Positions 10,937 to 23,401 of a DNA stretch of 64,000 nucleotides are shown piece after piece. This DNA is from Diplocarpon mali (taxonomy: Eukaryota; Ascomycota; Leotiomycetes; Helotiales; Drepanopezizaceae): positions 124,001 to 188,000 of the forward strand of contig JAENRP010000030.1 of the NCBI GenBank assembly GCA_024741835.1, in the 5' to 3' direction. A program made the position numbers and the translations under genes. Positions within the stretch are counted from its first letter, which is position 1. The number at the start of each line of letters is the position of its first letter. A model generated the notes under the pieces. It was not told the DNA's origin. It saw only the letters and a program-made list of their open reading frames with translations, and searched no databases.

Positions 10937-12211
10937 ATGATGGCCTCCAGAAGGAGCCTGCAATTACAACCCGACTACGGATATGGGCGTCCGGTCCCCA
11001 TCGGAACGATGAGCGGCTCGAGAAGGTACGGAGATGATCTCGCTCCGGCACGGCCAGGGAGCGAAGCTGACCCGCGAGAAGCAATGCCTACCAGGAAAAT
11101 GTGCCGCCAGGATACGACCACCCCTTCTATCCCGCGTCGAGGTAAGATCCTGTTGCAGAAACTTCGTGCCGGTGAGCAGGCCCATTTGCTAAGGTCGAGT
11201 CCGCAGCGCCACATACACCCCAGCTGTAACCTCGACTTACAGCCCGCCCGGTCCAAGGGGGACGACAATGCCTCCGGGCCCCAACCGCGCTCGCTCAGAC
11301 TCCATCTATCCCTCCAACGGCTACGCGGCGGGCGCCTCCACTGCACGCTATGGAGCCGCCGGCCCGGGCTACAACGCATTCGCTGGTCCAAACCCGAGTT
11401 GGGAACCTCAAGGCAGGATCTCGCCCGAGACATATGAGGACTACATCGCGACGACCCCAAGCCCGGCTGATTTCGTGCTCGAGCCCCCGAGCAAATCTGT
11501 GAGCAAGCCCCGGAGTGATGGAAAAGGCCATTCCCAACAGAGGCGCCCTTCCAATAGGGACGAATTCGACGGACCACATCAGTTCCTACAGCGGCCACCG
11601 GCCGAGTATATTGCGCAGCAAGAGAGAGACTTGCCACACTTGCCCACGAATCTAGTGGTACACGAGCAGGACAGTATCCTCACCCAAGTCAATGACCGGC
11701 TATCGCAGTGCGCTTTTGATTTCGTGGCCAAGTACCAGTTTCCAATCCCTCTAGCCAACGGGGAGATGAGGCCCGTCGAGAGACCTCAGGACCGAGAGTG
11801 GACGGAATGGGTATATCTCCTGAAGCGTTTGGCCACCAAGCGGCGGATACCAGCCCGGGTCCTGTATAACGGCCAAATCAAACAGTTCATTACCGTCCTG
11901 GAGAACTCTTTGGAGATGCGTCATGCCGCAAAGCACCAATCTCGTCCGCTCAAGGACGATAGGAACATACTGCAACTGATCTCTGCCGGGATACAGGTAG
12001 CCAAGGTCCGTTCTCGAGCCCCGCTTCTCTCGCTCTCGTCATCCGAGCAGTAGGCGAAGAGTAGCTCCCGCTAGATGCGACCGAGATTGCATGCTAATCT
12101 CAACATCAGATCCTCCGTGACGCTCCAGCCATGGCCGCGCTGGACAATTTGTACGTGACCACGGAGCAGCAAATCCAGGAACGGACCTCGAGCAACCGCT
12201 ACCGGGCGTAG
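10937..12211 (+). CDS. conserved-looking protein of unknown function, four exons
   Basis: Model: exons 10937-11025, 11079-11141, 11207-12005 and 12110-12211. They sum to 1053 nt (350 residues) with phases agreeing at every junction. The introns are 53, 65 and 104 nt. The first has a CTGAC branch just before its acceptor and the third a TGCTAAT. The N-terminal 130 residues are Pro/Tyr/Ser/Gly-rich and likely disordered. The C-terminal ~180 residues look globular, running from the LVVHEQDSILTQVNDRLSQC region through EWTEWVYLLKRLA to ILRDAPAMAALDNLY, predicted helical. I see no catalytic motif, signal peptide or membrane segment and do not recognise the family. The closing frame over four exons and the ordered C-terminal domain make a real gene likely. 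The start could also be the ATG at 10940. Confidence 0.75.
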
Positions 12212-13152
12212 ATCCTGAAATGACTTACGACTTGACGTTTGCATGTGCTCGGCGTTGGCCTCCAACGCTTTTCGTTGGACATGCTTGTTTTCCTTGCCTC
12301 TGTACACTACAGTTCCGCCGTCGGCGTTTGATGAGAGGTTACCCCATGGACCGCAGATAAGTCGCTCCTCTCCCGTGGCGAGATCCAGGAAATTCTCGGG
12401 GTCCTTGACCTCCCGTGCTCGGATCCATCTGTGACCGCAAGAAGACTTCAGAGTTGTGCACGTATCCTGCGTTTTTTTTTGGGGGTATTTTTTTGGGTAT
12501 TTTTTTTTTTTTTTTTTTTTGGCGGGGGTTGCAGGATAAGAACATCGAGAGCGCATCGGATTTCACATGCCGGGAGTTTGTCTCGTCAGCTTTTGGGAGA
12601 GAGTGCCGACCTCCGTAGGAGATGTCCGGTCCAGAGATTGGTTTGTCCTGGGCGACCCCCAAGGCGTTTCTCTGTTTGGTTGTATTTCTGAGCATGATAG
12701 TCTGATTTTCATGGTGAGGCCTGCAGCGCTGGGCATCATGTATCGACCTCGAGGTCTGCTGAATTTACGAGTGGGACGATGGGGGTGCTGGAAAGGGCCG
12801 CAGTGTATATTTACACGTGGTGACGGAAGAGGGTAGAACCTCTAGTAGGGAGCGCGTGGTCCTGTATCCCAATAGTAATGCGCCATTGCATCCAGAGTTT
12901 GTCAGGCCGTTCATGCTCTCCACACCTGGGATACGACGCGCCAATTGCCCAATGACCAGTAGCCTATTTCTGCCACGGGTGAACCAGCATTCCCACCAGG
13001 CACCTCGCAAGCCGCGTCGCTAGGCCTCGATAGCTCTCACATCAAGGCAGGCCTCACATACCTCTCTCTAGCTCTGCTCCCTCCCACCAGATATCTCCCC
13101 GGCGTCTGCTCGTCCCCGGGATTCTCCCATGCTCGCTGGGTGCCATCACCGT
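12212..13152. other. intergenic with poly(T) tract
   Basis: No gene is supported. A T-rich stretch with GGG interruptions lies at about 12471-12521. Confidence 0.5.
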
Positions 13153-13395
13153 TCAAGCTCCCCCCCAATCATCGAAACTTTTGCCATACTCCCTCGCAGC
13201 CTCGTCCCAGCCCAGCCCTTTCTCGAAAACCCACGGTGCACAGCCATCAACAATGACGTCGATTGCCGAATCGACTGAAGATCCACACAAGACGGCAGAC
13301 CTGAGGCACTCCAATAGTAGCCGCAAACGCGCGAGAGCAGACCAGAATATCTCCTTTCTCTCTCCATCGGCAAACACCTGGTTCCATCCCGCCAT
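13153..13395 (-). CDS. small ORF, possible exon or remnant
   Basis: An 80-codon minus frame from ATG 13395 (MAGWNQVFADGERKEIFW) ends near FDDWGGA. Its composition is protein-like: amphipathic helical stretches and no low complexity. No partner exon, motif or homologue is recognised. It could be a fragment of a lost gene. Confidence 0.2.
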   Translation of the reverse strand: MAGWNQVFADGERKEIFWSALARLRLLLECLRSAVLCGSSVDSAIDVIVDGCAPWVFEKGLGWDEAAREYGKSFDDWGGA

Positions 13396-14369
13396 GCTGC
13401 CAACTCATATGTTCAGCAGTGCCGGCATCGGAAGACCCATACGCGAAATACGGGCAGTGACCGGATAATGCTGGATTACCCAGGCTCCCTACAGGTTCCA
13501 GCCTCCGCTCGTGGCTTCATGTCGCACTCTATGTCGGTTACGGCTTCACCTCGCGGAATCGAGCACGCCGTGATGGAAGACGACACGAATAGCAATGCTT
13601 ATGGTGTAACATGCTCATACCGATAGTTAGAGTAAGCGTTCATGCCCGGATGGCTGGGATGTTATGGCATACGACAATGATTTTGTTTTGCTCTCAGCTG
13701 AAGAGGCACATGTGCCTGTCCAGGAAGTTTCGGTGCATGGTGCGGAGTTTGCGGTTGATTTGGATGCTATGATTGAGTATGGGAAAGATCAGGAATTCCT
13801 GCGGGATTTCCCATGGAGCGCGGGTATGCACTTCTTCTTCCCTGCATAATATTCGCCTGCTGACGGGATGCCAGAACCGCGTTTCGTTCCGGCAACCCAC
13901 GTCAAGAGTCTGTACTCCAGGACTTGCAAAACTAATCATGCTTACAAATTTGTGATCCAGCCACAAACTCACATCGCTCCTCGAACCGTGAAGATGTGCT
14001 CCGACGCCATGTGGACCCCCGTGGATCCGCAAGTCGCTGAATAAATGCCAGAATTTGTTGCACATCTACCATCTCAGGACCATAAGGAGAAGTAGATTCT
14101 GAAGGGGGTTCCAGCAGAGATTAAAGTGCGCCACGCTCACATTTAGTTTAGCAAGTCGCATGTGCGCCAGGAAACTGCGCTCGTCGAAAGCATCCGACAA
14201 GACAAGCGTAGATTCAAAGGTTTGGCATATCAGCTCGCCTGGAGCATAACGCAACTTCCAAGATCGGACTGCGCGCTCTTTCTGAGAGGAAAGAAGACGG
14301 AGATAGTCAGCTTAGTCGCTGTAGAACCAGCAGCAAGCTAATCTTGAGGTCGCTGAGGATTTCAAGTGG
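13396..14369. other. intergenic, possible decayed coding DNA
   Basis: The short + frame at 13664-13849 (ending EYGKDQEFLRDFPWSAG) and a minus frame at 14066-14254 read like protein but have no context. I make no assignment. Confidence 0.3.
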
Positions 14370-14522
14370 ATAAGGCGACTGAAGGCGTGCCAGAAGTGCC
14401 GGAAGCAGAAGTTCCTGTAACTTTATTCTGTCAATACGAAATACGCGATACTAGGTAAGGGAAGTGCTATAGAGGAGTAATATGCGAGCGGTGCAAGAAA
14501 CTTGGCTAGTTGCCTCCTGTAT
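14370..14522 (+). pseudogene. relic of a Zn(II)2Cys6 transcription factor DNA-binding domain
   Basis: The first two cysteines are in KACQKCRKQK (TGC at 14388 and 14397), preceded by basic residues. After about 47 extra bases, which would fit a former intron, the next three appear one frame over in KCYRGVICERCKKL (TGC at 14465, 14483 and 14492). A sixth TGC at 14511 is back in the first frame. Removing the extra stretch gives CX2CX6CX5CX2C, typical of the fungal zinc cluster. A TAA (14418), a TAG after the third block and two frame changes make a working protein impossible. Nothing downstream can be tied to the regulatory domain. Confidence 0.6.
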
Positions 14523-17500
14523 TAGACCAACCAGCTTTGTTATCGCACTGGATTCAAGGACTATAAAGAGAAACACCTCAAGTACATGCACACGCATCTG
14601 AAGAAGCGGAAAATCAATGGTCTCGATTTGGAACACAAAAGTAGCTTCAGAAACGGCATCATCAGCGTCGAAGTTTCCATAAGAGCTGTGTCGCTCCCTC
14701 TGGAGCTATTTGCTCATATATGTTGTTCAAAGACGAAGGCCTTGCTCCACCAGTCACGCCTGACTACTGAGATCGATGATCCCATCGCAGAGTTTGTAGA
14801 GCGCAATAGTTTGGCAACTGGTGTCGATGAACACGACCAATGGGAAATGAGCCGCGCTTTAGAAAACAAATCGAAGATATGCTTTCCTCCTCTGCATACA
14901 CGCAACAGGTTTGCGCGGGCGACAGCTCGCCCATGGTTCTCGGCCCTGCTAATCATACCGAAGTATGGTAGAGAGGTTCGCACTGGTTCCGAACACACCT
15001 ATACAAGCAAACATGGTAGCAAGGGTTTGAATAGGTACCACTTGTAAAGAAGGCTCTCATGCTTCATGCGATCCACTATTTCATGGGCACCCTCATCACC
15101 TTCACACCTTCCTCTGCATGCTCTGTGTATAGACACCCGAAACATCGCTTGATGCCACTGGAAACTTGCCTCTCATTACGTCTCTTGAACCTTCAAGTTA
15201 AACATAGTCCATAAGCTGCACCGCGAGATCACGGCGTCCGTCCATAGAGCCCTTAGCGATCTCTCCGTGCTGGCAGGAAAAATTGCTGGACCCGTTCGGT
15301 AGAATATTGATTCTATTCTTCTGCATCGAGAATGTTAGGACTGCAGTAGACACGATGTTGGTATGCGATGCGCGGGGAAAGATGGCAGGGCAGGCTACGA
15401 GAGACGTCAGAGCTCAGACGATTCCTTGAAGCTGGAGGGACTGCTTATTGCAGAGTTTCAGGCTGCTGCATGGGATATATGGGAGGCAGAGAGAGGTTGG
15501 CTTCAATCCTCTCAGTCTCGAGTGACAGTGGAGCGATATGGCTGTATTTAAAAAAAATCGACGAGATAGCGAAAGGGAGTCTTGAAGTCCTGTTCGACAA
15601 TCGTAGGTCGCATTGGCATAGAACCAGAAAACATGTTGACCTAGATTGGGCACTTCAAAATAAACTTAACCAAGCAGGATTCGATTAATCAAGAGCATGC
15701 GGCTCATCCAGGCGCGATTGAGCCGTGGAATTCTGGACGGTCAGCTGCGAGTATTTCGCGATCTTGCTTACCAGATGTCTGGTTCGCAGTTGGAAAGCAC
15801 GAGACAAGAATATTCGCTGACGATATTTTAAACGCAATTGTACCTAGGTATGTCTTGATATGTATGGGGATGGATGACGACTTTTTCGGGCGAAATCAAA
15901 TGGGGGTGTGTACGACAGATGTATTGAAAAATCAAGTTCGCTAAGACAGAATGTTTCGAGGATATCTGTATATCAGTGAATGCGAGCAACAGGAGCAGTT
16001 AGAAATTGTTTGTCCGATTTAGTCCTCCTGGAGCATTTTCGACCCCAGCAGGGTGGAATGGACAGGCTGTCTAGGCCCTGGTTTCGATATCCCACGAACG
16101 ATATTAAATAAGTGACGCTCAAGTCCATTAGAGGGGCACAAGAGGTAGGCAATATGTGGTCTTCTGGGCTGAGATTCGACGGTGAAAATGAAGGAAAAGA
16201 GACGGCAAGGAGATACGATATCTGGGAGTTTAGCATCTGTAGCAATACGAGCCCTGTTATGACAACTGCACATGGTGCGAAAGGGTAGTCATGAATCTTC
16301 ATACAGTAGATTAACTGTGGCCAGATCCTTAAAGTCGTGGCTGTGTCTTTGGCCGGCTTGAATTTCTGGGAGAGTTCAGTTGGTGACAAAGGTGGTCGGC
16401 ATGTTGAGGGTCAGGAATGACGATCAGAAAATTTCTACATGAAGCTTTTAGCGTGCTTCGCTTAGCTAGCCTCAGCGCTGTTCCGTTTTCTAGTTAGCGC
16501 CGCCTAAACATTTATTTTTCGCTTCCTGCCAACTTCCCAAACTTTCCTTTTTTTCATGTACTCACAAGCACGATAAAATCAACCGCAATATTTGAGTACC
16601 TACCATACTGCCGGTCATATTCATGTGCAAGAATAAGCCACGCCTGTGTAACTATTTTCTGTGACTGATTGGCGCCTGATGGGTCTCGCTGAAGTCATAG
16701 TGCTTTGTCGGTGTGATATTCCTTGTCCCCGGAGCTGGGCGATTATAGAGACTATTGGTTGAAGATACGACTGAGAAGTGGTAAATAAAAGCAGGCACTT
16801 GGGCTTCCTTGGGTATGCTGCGGTGGCATGGTTCACTTCGTGGAATAATAGTTTAGCCAGAGTTGCGCTTGCACGACGATCTGCCCACGCAAACCGGTTA
16901 CTGCTTTTTTTATTCACTTGTACAATTCTCAAACTCTCCAGATGAAGCTCAACTGGTCTCCTTGCGAGGCAGTCATGTCGGCCAGTGAAAAGTTGCTTTG
17001 CTTTGCATCCTCTGCAAATTTCTTTGTCAGCTCCGGTCGAGTCTTTGGCTATGGATTTGAAATCTAGACGCGAGCTTGGCATCTGGACTTGAAAATTCTA
17101 TTATGTTGCAGGTTGGATTACCGAGTCACGTCAGGTGAACTGATTCGGCTTGAACATGCCAGTTCTCACTGTCGCTCACAGAGCCAGCTTCGGCTTCAAG
17201 ATAGTTGGCACCCGTCATCGCTCGAACTTTGCCATGCTTCCAAGTGCTAGCTTTGAGCAGGTAGCAGGATTTATAAAAATCTGACAGCTACGGCCATCTC
17301 GCAGTTTACCGCGAGCCCAACGAACACGCCCAGCCAGGTTCTTAACCCCAGATCCTACCCGCATTTATGATCTATACCCCCATATTCAGGACGTTGCTAT
17401 GTCACGATTAGTCCATTGGCCCACTACGCCTCGCGGAAAGTAAAAGGTCTTGCAGCACGGCCTGGAAACCTGGGAATAGAGCAGATTCTGTTGCAACTGG

Positions 17501-18357
17501 TGCAGATGTCGAGGCGGGAGTTTAGCACTCCCGGTCCCCAATGCCGTTCCGAATGATGCAGCCATGCGCATTCGATTCTTAGGCTACGAGATACGGGATG
17601 GTCTCGGGTGGTAAACCATCGCACAGCCACTGATGGGAAATGCACAGCTCTGCATTTTCCGGCCGGGCACCGCATCTGGCCAACACATCGCGAATCTTTT
17701 CAACCTCAACATAGCAAGTCATGGGAGCAACATCTTGCTGTGATCTCCTTACCTGCTAGCTCAAACTCGCTTGCCCCGAAACCTCGGCCTTGTAGCTAGG
17801 CCTCGCTGAGGTGGATTACTTCTAGAACCCCATAATTTCTCTCATTGTTTCTCATTTTTGCTGGTAAGACTACTTTGACTTCCATTCTCAGCTCCGAAAC
17901 TGAGAAGCGCTTCCCCAGCAGTGAGGAATACTGAATTCTACCTCCGTACCATCCACATTACCTCTTGACGTTGAATCTCAGTTCTTGCAGCTATGTGAGA
18001 CAAGGGCTTAGTGACGACTTTCAGAATCCCACTGCGTATTGCGCCATGTCTAGAGCGTCTTCTCGTCGAACCCTTCCAATGGCACTCGGTTCTCCGAGAG
18101 CCGAATGTAGTTTTCGCCCTGTAAATCACAAGACTTTCATCCGCAACGAGAACGAGCCAAACCCGCCAACGCATCAAGCATCGTATCCAAATCACGTCTT
18201 GGGCATCTTGAAATCGACGACGATCACGCCATGTCTCTCCGTCCTCCCAAAAAGAGCTCTTCTTGCATTTTTCGACATACATCACCAAGCAAGCCACCCT
18301 CAAAAACGTCCTATTCAGGACAAGCGCCTCTACAAACTCGCCATTGAGCCTTTCTAA
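14523..18357. other. intergenic, decayed sequence, no gene supported
   Basis: Frames of up to ~200 codons exist (for example minus 17938-18540, antisense to the ankyrin relic), but none shows a domain or a coherent splice model. The stretch lies between two clear pseudogenes and probably contains further degraded coding DNA. Confidence 0.45.
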
Positions 18358-19182
18358 GAGGATAATATCCAATCTGGACGGAATAAAGCCGTGCTGGAAG
18401 CCTCCTAACGCGGCCAAGATACTACCATGCGGATACTGCTGCGCCTCAGCGCGGACATCAGAGTCGAAATTTTCACAAGCGCCGAGATTTTCACGTGGCA
18501 GGGCCACAGCTGCGGGCGGCACTTCACGACAGCGCTCCACGATGCAGTTGTGGATGGACGTCTAACGGCCATCAGGCTGCTACAGGACACCGGCGCCAAC
18601 ACGCTGGCCGCAGAATATCTCGGCCAAATACCCCGCTCTACTACGCGATAGCCTTCTCTCACCTCGAAACCGCGCTCATTGCTTGAAGTCCAGCCGCACC
18701 CGACGGGCAACGCAGTCGTATTCGAAGCACTATATGCTGTCTCCATGTCAGCTGTCCACCTCGCGAGCCTTCTCGGCTCAGCGAAGCTGGTGCGGTACCT
18801 ACTGCAGCGGGGTGAGGCTGTCGATGTTCTTGATGCCAATCGTCTCTCTCAGTTTACACCAGCAGCACGCGAGTTCAGGATAAGGACTGGTATGCTCCAC
18901 CCTCACAAGAACACCTGCAAGACGCCGTTGGCTTACGCGCTGGGTCGCCACCGAGGGGGGTATCAGGCCAGTTTCTGAGAAGTGGGAGTCGAGATTCCCG
19001 AACAAGGGACGGAGGAGCCCCGGACGAGAGAGGTGGTTGAGCTATGGCTGGACGCCGGGGCTGATGATCATCTTGGTGTGGTGTTGCAAAGGTGCTTGGG
19101 CAGGCGCACGTTAGAGTGGCTGGGACAGACGCATCAGGATCTCGAGGTGAGAAAGATGTCCGAGGGCCGAGGGGATCTGTGA
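18358..19182 (+). pseudogene. ankyrin-repeat protein gene, disrupted
   Basis: One frame carries ankyrin-type repeats: TTMRILLRLSAD, then TALHDAVVDGRLTAIRLL / TGANTLAA, then AVHLASLLGSAKLVRYLL, TPLAYALGRHR and REVVELWLDAGAD. Lesions: TAA at 18406-18408; a one-base frame change near the CCCC at about 18629, after which PLYYAIAFSHLETALI is read in the next frame; a compensating shift near 18680; and TGA at 18976-18978. Fungal ankyrin proteins of this type often carry an N-terminal F-box. The upstream sequence (about 18.0-18.35 kb) is too eroded to tell. The sense frame resumes after each lesion, so decay is fairly recent. Confidence 0.7.
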
Positions 19183-19800
19183 GAGTGGAGGGTGTAGTGG
19201 GTATGGAAATCATGGATAGCGATGGGTCCTAGAAGCCGTACTTGGTTTGGGGGATGGTTGGACGGGAAAGCGTAAATGCTAGTTGCTTCTCGTGGGAAGC
19301 GTGTTCAGTATGCACGCCGCTGTCAACGGAGTACAAGACGTCCTTCTCGAGGTACCGGAACCATTCATATAGGCTCTGCAAGATGTCGGTCTCAGACACG
19401 CTTGCCGAATCCGCAATGCGAGAAGGGAGGTAGAAGAGGAATTTCTATCCCGAGATATCTCCCACCGTCAACATCGCCCCGGCTGTGAAACCTCCCCAGC
19501 AGTCTCTAGGAGCATACCCACTCTGTGATTATATCTTCCGGGATCCCGACAATCAAGAGCCCACTGCCTCGAGCGAGCAGTCTATGCTCTTCTAGAGCGC
19601 ATCTACGTCCGTGTTTGCAGCCGCCTCGGTCCGGAGAGAGAGCTAGACGCAGGATGAGAATGGTGGTCCATTGCCAGGTGCTATTCCAACCACCTCGTCG
19701 ACGAGGATGGAAGACGAGAAGCGCGGTATCCCCAAGACCCGTAGCAGACACCCCTCTCCCAAGCCCCCAGCTCCAGCTCCAGCTCCTGTCTCGGTCCCCA
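19183..19800. other. intergenic
   Basis: This is the 3' flank shared by the ankyrin relic and the minus-strand gene ending at 19801. I see nothing else in it. Confidence 0.4.
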
Positions 19801-20987
19801 TCACCGGAACAGATCCATCAGATCATTCAGGTACTCCACAACCTCGACACCCCTCCGCAGAACCTCCTTGCTCTTCCCAAAACAGCCCATCTCGGCGTAC
19901 AGGCTCATCTGCTGCTCGATGAAGCTCAGATGCTGCGGATTCTATTCGCCCTCGTCAGTCTTGCCCACAGCCGCCTCGACCCATCCTTCGACCCTCCCGA
20001 GCAAGCAGTGGCGTGGCCGCCCGACGACATCAACACGATCGCGAGATGGGCGCAGCACACTTACGGTCCGCCGGCTCGCCCACAGCGCCTGCATCCAGCC
20101 GACCCCCTCAAACACCCCGCTCTCCGGGCTCCAGCTCCAGCGCATCTGGAGCTCCTGCACCGCGTACAGGAACCTCACGGTCGCGGCTAGGAAGGCGTGG
20201 TACTCGTCCTTCGCGCGCGCGCAATCCACGGTCGTCTGTCTGCCGATCAGCCTCTGCTGCCCAGGAGGGCAAGGTGGCATGGGAGTATGCACGTACCAGA
20301 AGCGTGGATGGAGATGATGGAGATGGTGCGCTTGCAGAGACAGAGAGCGGCTTCTCGAGCTCGATGAGAATATCCGTGCAGAGTACTCGGAGGGCGGCTG
20401 TGACTGTCTGTCCCCGTGTGTATAAATATGTTAGGTCAATATCCCATACTCCGCATCGTATGCCCGATCACCCGAGAGTCTGAGCGAGCAAGATGATAAA
20501 AACAATAAACAATAAACAAGACTTGACGTTCCAAAAAGAATACAGACTCAGTCTAGATGCGAAACGAAACAGCACTGGATCTCCTCCGGCTCTGTTAAAT
20601 TGGTATCCAACCTCCCATTCCCGTTCTTCGACAGCGACACCTCAAGTCCCATCCCCTCCCCACCATGGACAACCACCTAGCTAAATCCACGGAAAAGGAG
20701 AAAGAAAAACAGGAATCCAAGAAAGGACTCACCTCCTCAATCTCCTCTCTATCCTCTCTCTTCCCCCGTTCACCCCCTCTTCCCCCCCCTTCCATCTCCC
20801 TACTCCTAGCAGCGAGCAAAACCTGCTCCCCTCCTCCTCCCCTCCAAACCCCGTCTCCACCCCCTCCGGCCTTGCCAATCCACCCCCTCAGCTCTTCCGT
20901 GACCCCCGTTAGGTTCCGGATCGTATCGAGCGTGACGAGCGCGCGACATAGCGAGGCTGGGAGCAGGAGCAGCGCCAGACACTTCAT
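19801..20987 (-). CDS. putative secreted protein of unknown function, four exons
   Basis: Model: exons 20987-20733, 20407-20297, 20256-20065 and 19932-19801 (690 nt, 229 residues), all junctions in phase 0. The N-terminus MKCLALLLLPASLCRA is a convincing signal peptide. The middle of exon 1 is Gly/Arg/Glu-rich. Exons 2-4 form ordered helical sequence, from RVLCTDILIELEKPLSV through RAKDEYHAFLAATVRFLYAV and SFIEQQMSLYAEMGCFGKSK to YLNDLMDLFR. The donors GTGAGT, GTACGT and GTAAGT are good, and the last intron has CTGAC before its acceptor. The second intron is unusually short (40 nt, or 43 nt if the second of two CAG acceptors is used). The first intron (325 nt) is less certain. Family not recognised. 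Confidence 0.5.
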
Positions 20988-22128
20988 TTCCAGAGGAGAA
21001 TTACTGAAGATGGATACAGATATTCGAACAGGAAAAGAAGGGCGAGGGGTGAGAGGCTGGACGAGGAGAGGTAGAAACCGGGTGCAAGGGCCAGAAGCCA
21101 AGCGCTAAAAGCTGGGACAGAGCAACAGTGCAGGAATTAATTGATTCAAAAGAGGCCCCGTCGAAAGCGGTGGGTTTCGGTATGAGAGATGGATATCGTG
21201 AGCCTGGGAGAGACGTGCCTTGGTGGTTGGGGTCGGCGATAGCGATGGCACTGAAATACATCTGGGGGTACAGAATGCGGCTCGTGAGATCACCTTCCGG
21301 ATTCGAGATTGATTCGGAGCGCGTTTAAAAAACTGCCCAGGCTGGCAGCGTTTGTACAATTCTTGAATCTAAGAGCCAAACTCGTCTCACAATATCATAT
21401 CACGTTACGAGCAAAAGTATATTGGATTTATTTCATAATCGCCGCATTGGCCGGTCATCACGAACGCTACGCCGTTCGGAATGGTCCCTATTCGCCCGGC
21501 AGTACTACAGCAGCAGTTGGCAACATCACACCACCCACTCCCCAGCAGACGCAAGATGCTCCGGCAGCCCGACCTGCTATGTCATCTTGAACGGTAGGCT
21601 TCCTCGGGTCGCACACTTCCTCGCTCAACCTACAAGAGTATCATTCCGTGAACCACATGTGACGTTATTCTCTCGCGCGCCATCCTCCACAGCGGAAGAA
21701 ACGGGAGACGAGCCGTTATTAGAATGGACGCTCATTTAGCAGCGTTGGTCTTTTCTCCATAATTGCCATTAGTAAAGAGTACCAGAGAAAAGAAAACCTA
21801 GAATAAAGAGAATAAACAGCAGGGTACTACAACAGTGTAGAGACTAGAACCTCCCTATCCTTCAATGTCTTGCAATGAAACCAGTGTAATGGAAAAGAAA
21901 ATAGGCACAGCGAAGCAGATGAAAGCGCAATCATGGCTAGCTGATCGGCATAAATCTGCCCTGCTCGATAGCGTGGTATCCAGTCCGGAGGCAGGCGACC
22001 AAAATTCGACATGAGGTTTGGGTGCGATCATTGCGCGAGAGCCTGGTGTTGGTATAATAGGATACCGCCGTATTTTGTGAACCAGCGCCGTACCCCAGTC
22101 GGGAAAGTGCACGTTGAGCTGATGGTAT
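20988..22128. other. intergenic
   Basis: This holds the presumed 5' region of the secreted-protein gene and the 3' end of the G-alpha gene. I see no other feature. Confidence 0.4.
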
Positions 22129-23401
22129 CTAGATGAGACCGCAAAGACGCAGATTCTCTTGAATGATGATATCTAGAAATTTTAGCGAGATCATATAGAG
22201 AGGAGAAGCGGTGAGCCTACCATTGACGGCGGCCATGACAAAGCGGATTTGAGTGGTGTCAGTGGCGCATGTGAAGTGGGTGTAAATTTGCTTGGTCTCG
22301 TGTTGATTCAAGCTGACGAATCTGTTCAAGATGTAGTCGCAAGCCAGGTTGTAGTCCTCACCACCTTCGTAGTCAGGGAAGTAGTTCTTCATTGGACTGA
22401 CAGGGAGTTTCTCCTTGAATCGATCGATCTTATTGAGGAAGAGGATAATGGACGTCTTGATGAACCACCGAGAGTTGCAGATCGAATCGAACAAGGTGAG
22501 AGCCTCTTGCATACGGTTGACGGTCTCGTCCTCGAATAGCAGTTGATCGTACTCGGAAATGGCCACCAGAAAGAGGATTGTGGTGACGTTCTCAAAGCAG
22601 TGGATCCACTTCTTGCGCTCAGATCGTTGCCCTCCAACGTCAAACATGCGGTAGGTCAGGTCTCCAATGATGAAGGTAGTCTCGGTGATACCAGTCGTCT
22701 TAACACGAGAGCGCAGTACGTCCTGGTCATTTGGCATGTAGTCATGTACGGAGATGCGGTCAATGTTGTCAAAGTAGCTAGAGGTCAAGTTAGCAGCCGG
22801 AAACCGGGCGACGTTTGAATGTTGGATCTGAAATGCGCGCGCTTCTGGACGATGCGCTGGAACGGGTGCCGGGAGAGGGGCAACATACTACTTGGCGGAA
22901 TCGTTCAATTGGTACTCTCTTGATCGTTTGAAGCAGTCCTGGACACCAGCATCTCTCCACAGAGCAGAAATAGCATTGCCGACCTCGGGCGGAAGGTTGT
23001 CGCCCTCGATCTGTTGTGGTTGCATGAAGATGGTTTGAACGTGGTACTCTGCTCTCTGGTCATCTAAAGGAAGCTCCAGCGATTCCATAGCCTCGAGAAT
23101 AACGCGCATTGACTGGACAGTATTGCTGAAGATTATCTCCTTGAACGACTCCCTTTCGTCGCGCGAGTATCCTCCCTCGTGGATCAACTTCATCTGCTTC
23201 AAGATCGTTGACTTTCCCGACTCTCCGGCTCCTGTATGGCTATTAGAATGCGAGAATCGTAGGTAGGAATCGGAGTAGCTGACCGAGCAGAAGCATCTTA
23301 ATCTCGTTGCGCTGCATCATCTTGTCCCTCTTCAATTGATTCTCGATCTCCTCGTTCCGGGCCTTGCCCTCCTTCTCCTCCGTGCTCATACCGCAACCCA
23401 T
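22129..23401 (-). CDS. gna-1: heterotrimeric G-protein alpha subunit, group I
   Basis: Exons 23401-23284, 23231-22889, 22777-22221 and 22172-22129 give exactly 353 residues, the usual length for fungal group I G-alpha (Neurospora GNA-1, Aspergillus FadA). The N-terminus MGCGMSTEE has the myristoylation glycine (G2) and palmitoylation cysteine (C3). The GTPase motifs are complete: P-loop GAGESGKS 40-47, switch I with R178 in RVKTTG, switch II DVGGQ with Q204, NKID 269-272 and TCAT 323-326. The C-terminal CGLI places Cys350 at the position ADP-ribosylated by pertussis toxin in Gi proteins. The introns are 52, 111 and 48 nt. The start has a strong context (CCACCATGG). The protein transmits receptor signals at the plasma membrane and affects growth, conidiation, mating and cAMP levels in relatives. 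Confidence 0.97.

Noticed and set aside
17938..18540. 200-codon minus ORF
   Set aside because: Lies antisense to the ankyrin relic, whose sense frame carries real repeats. Treated as a shadow.
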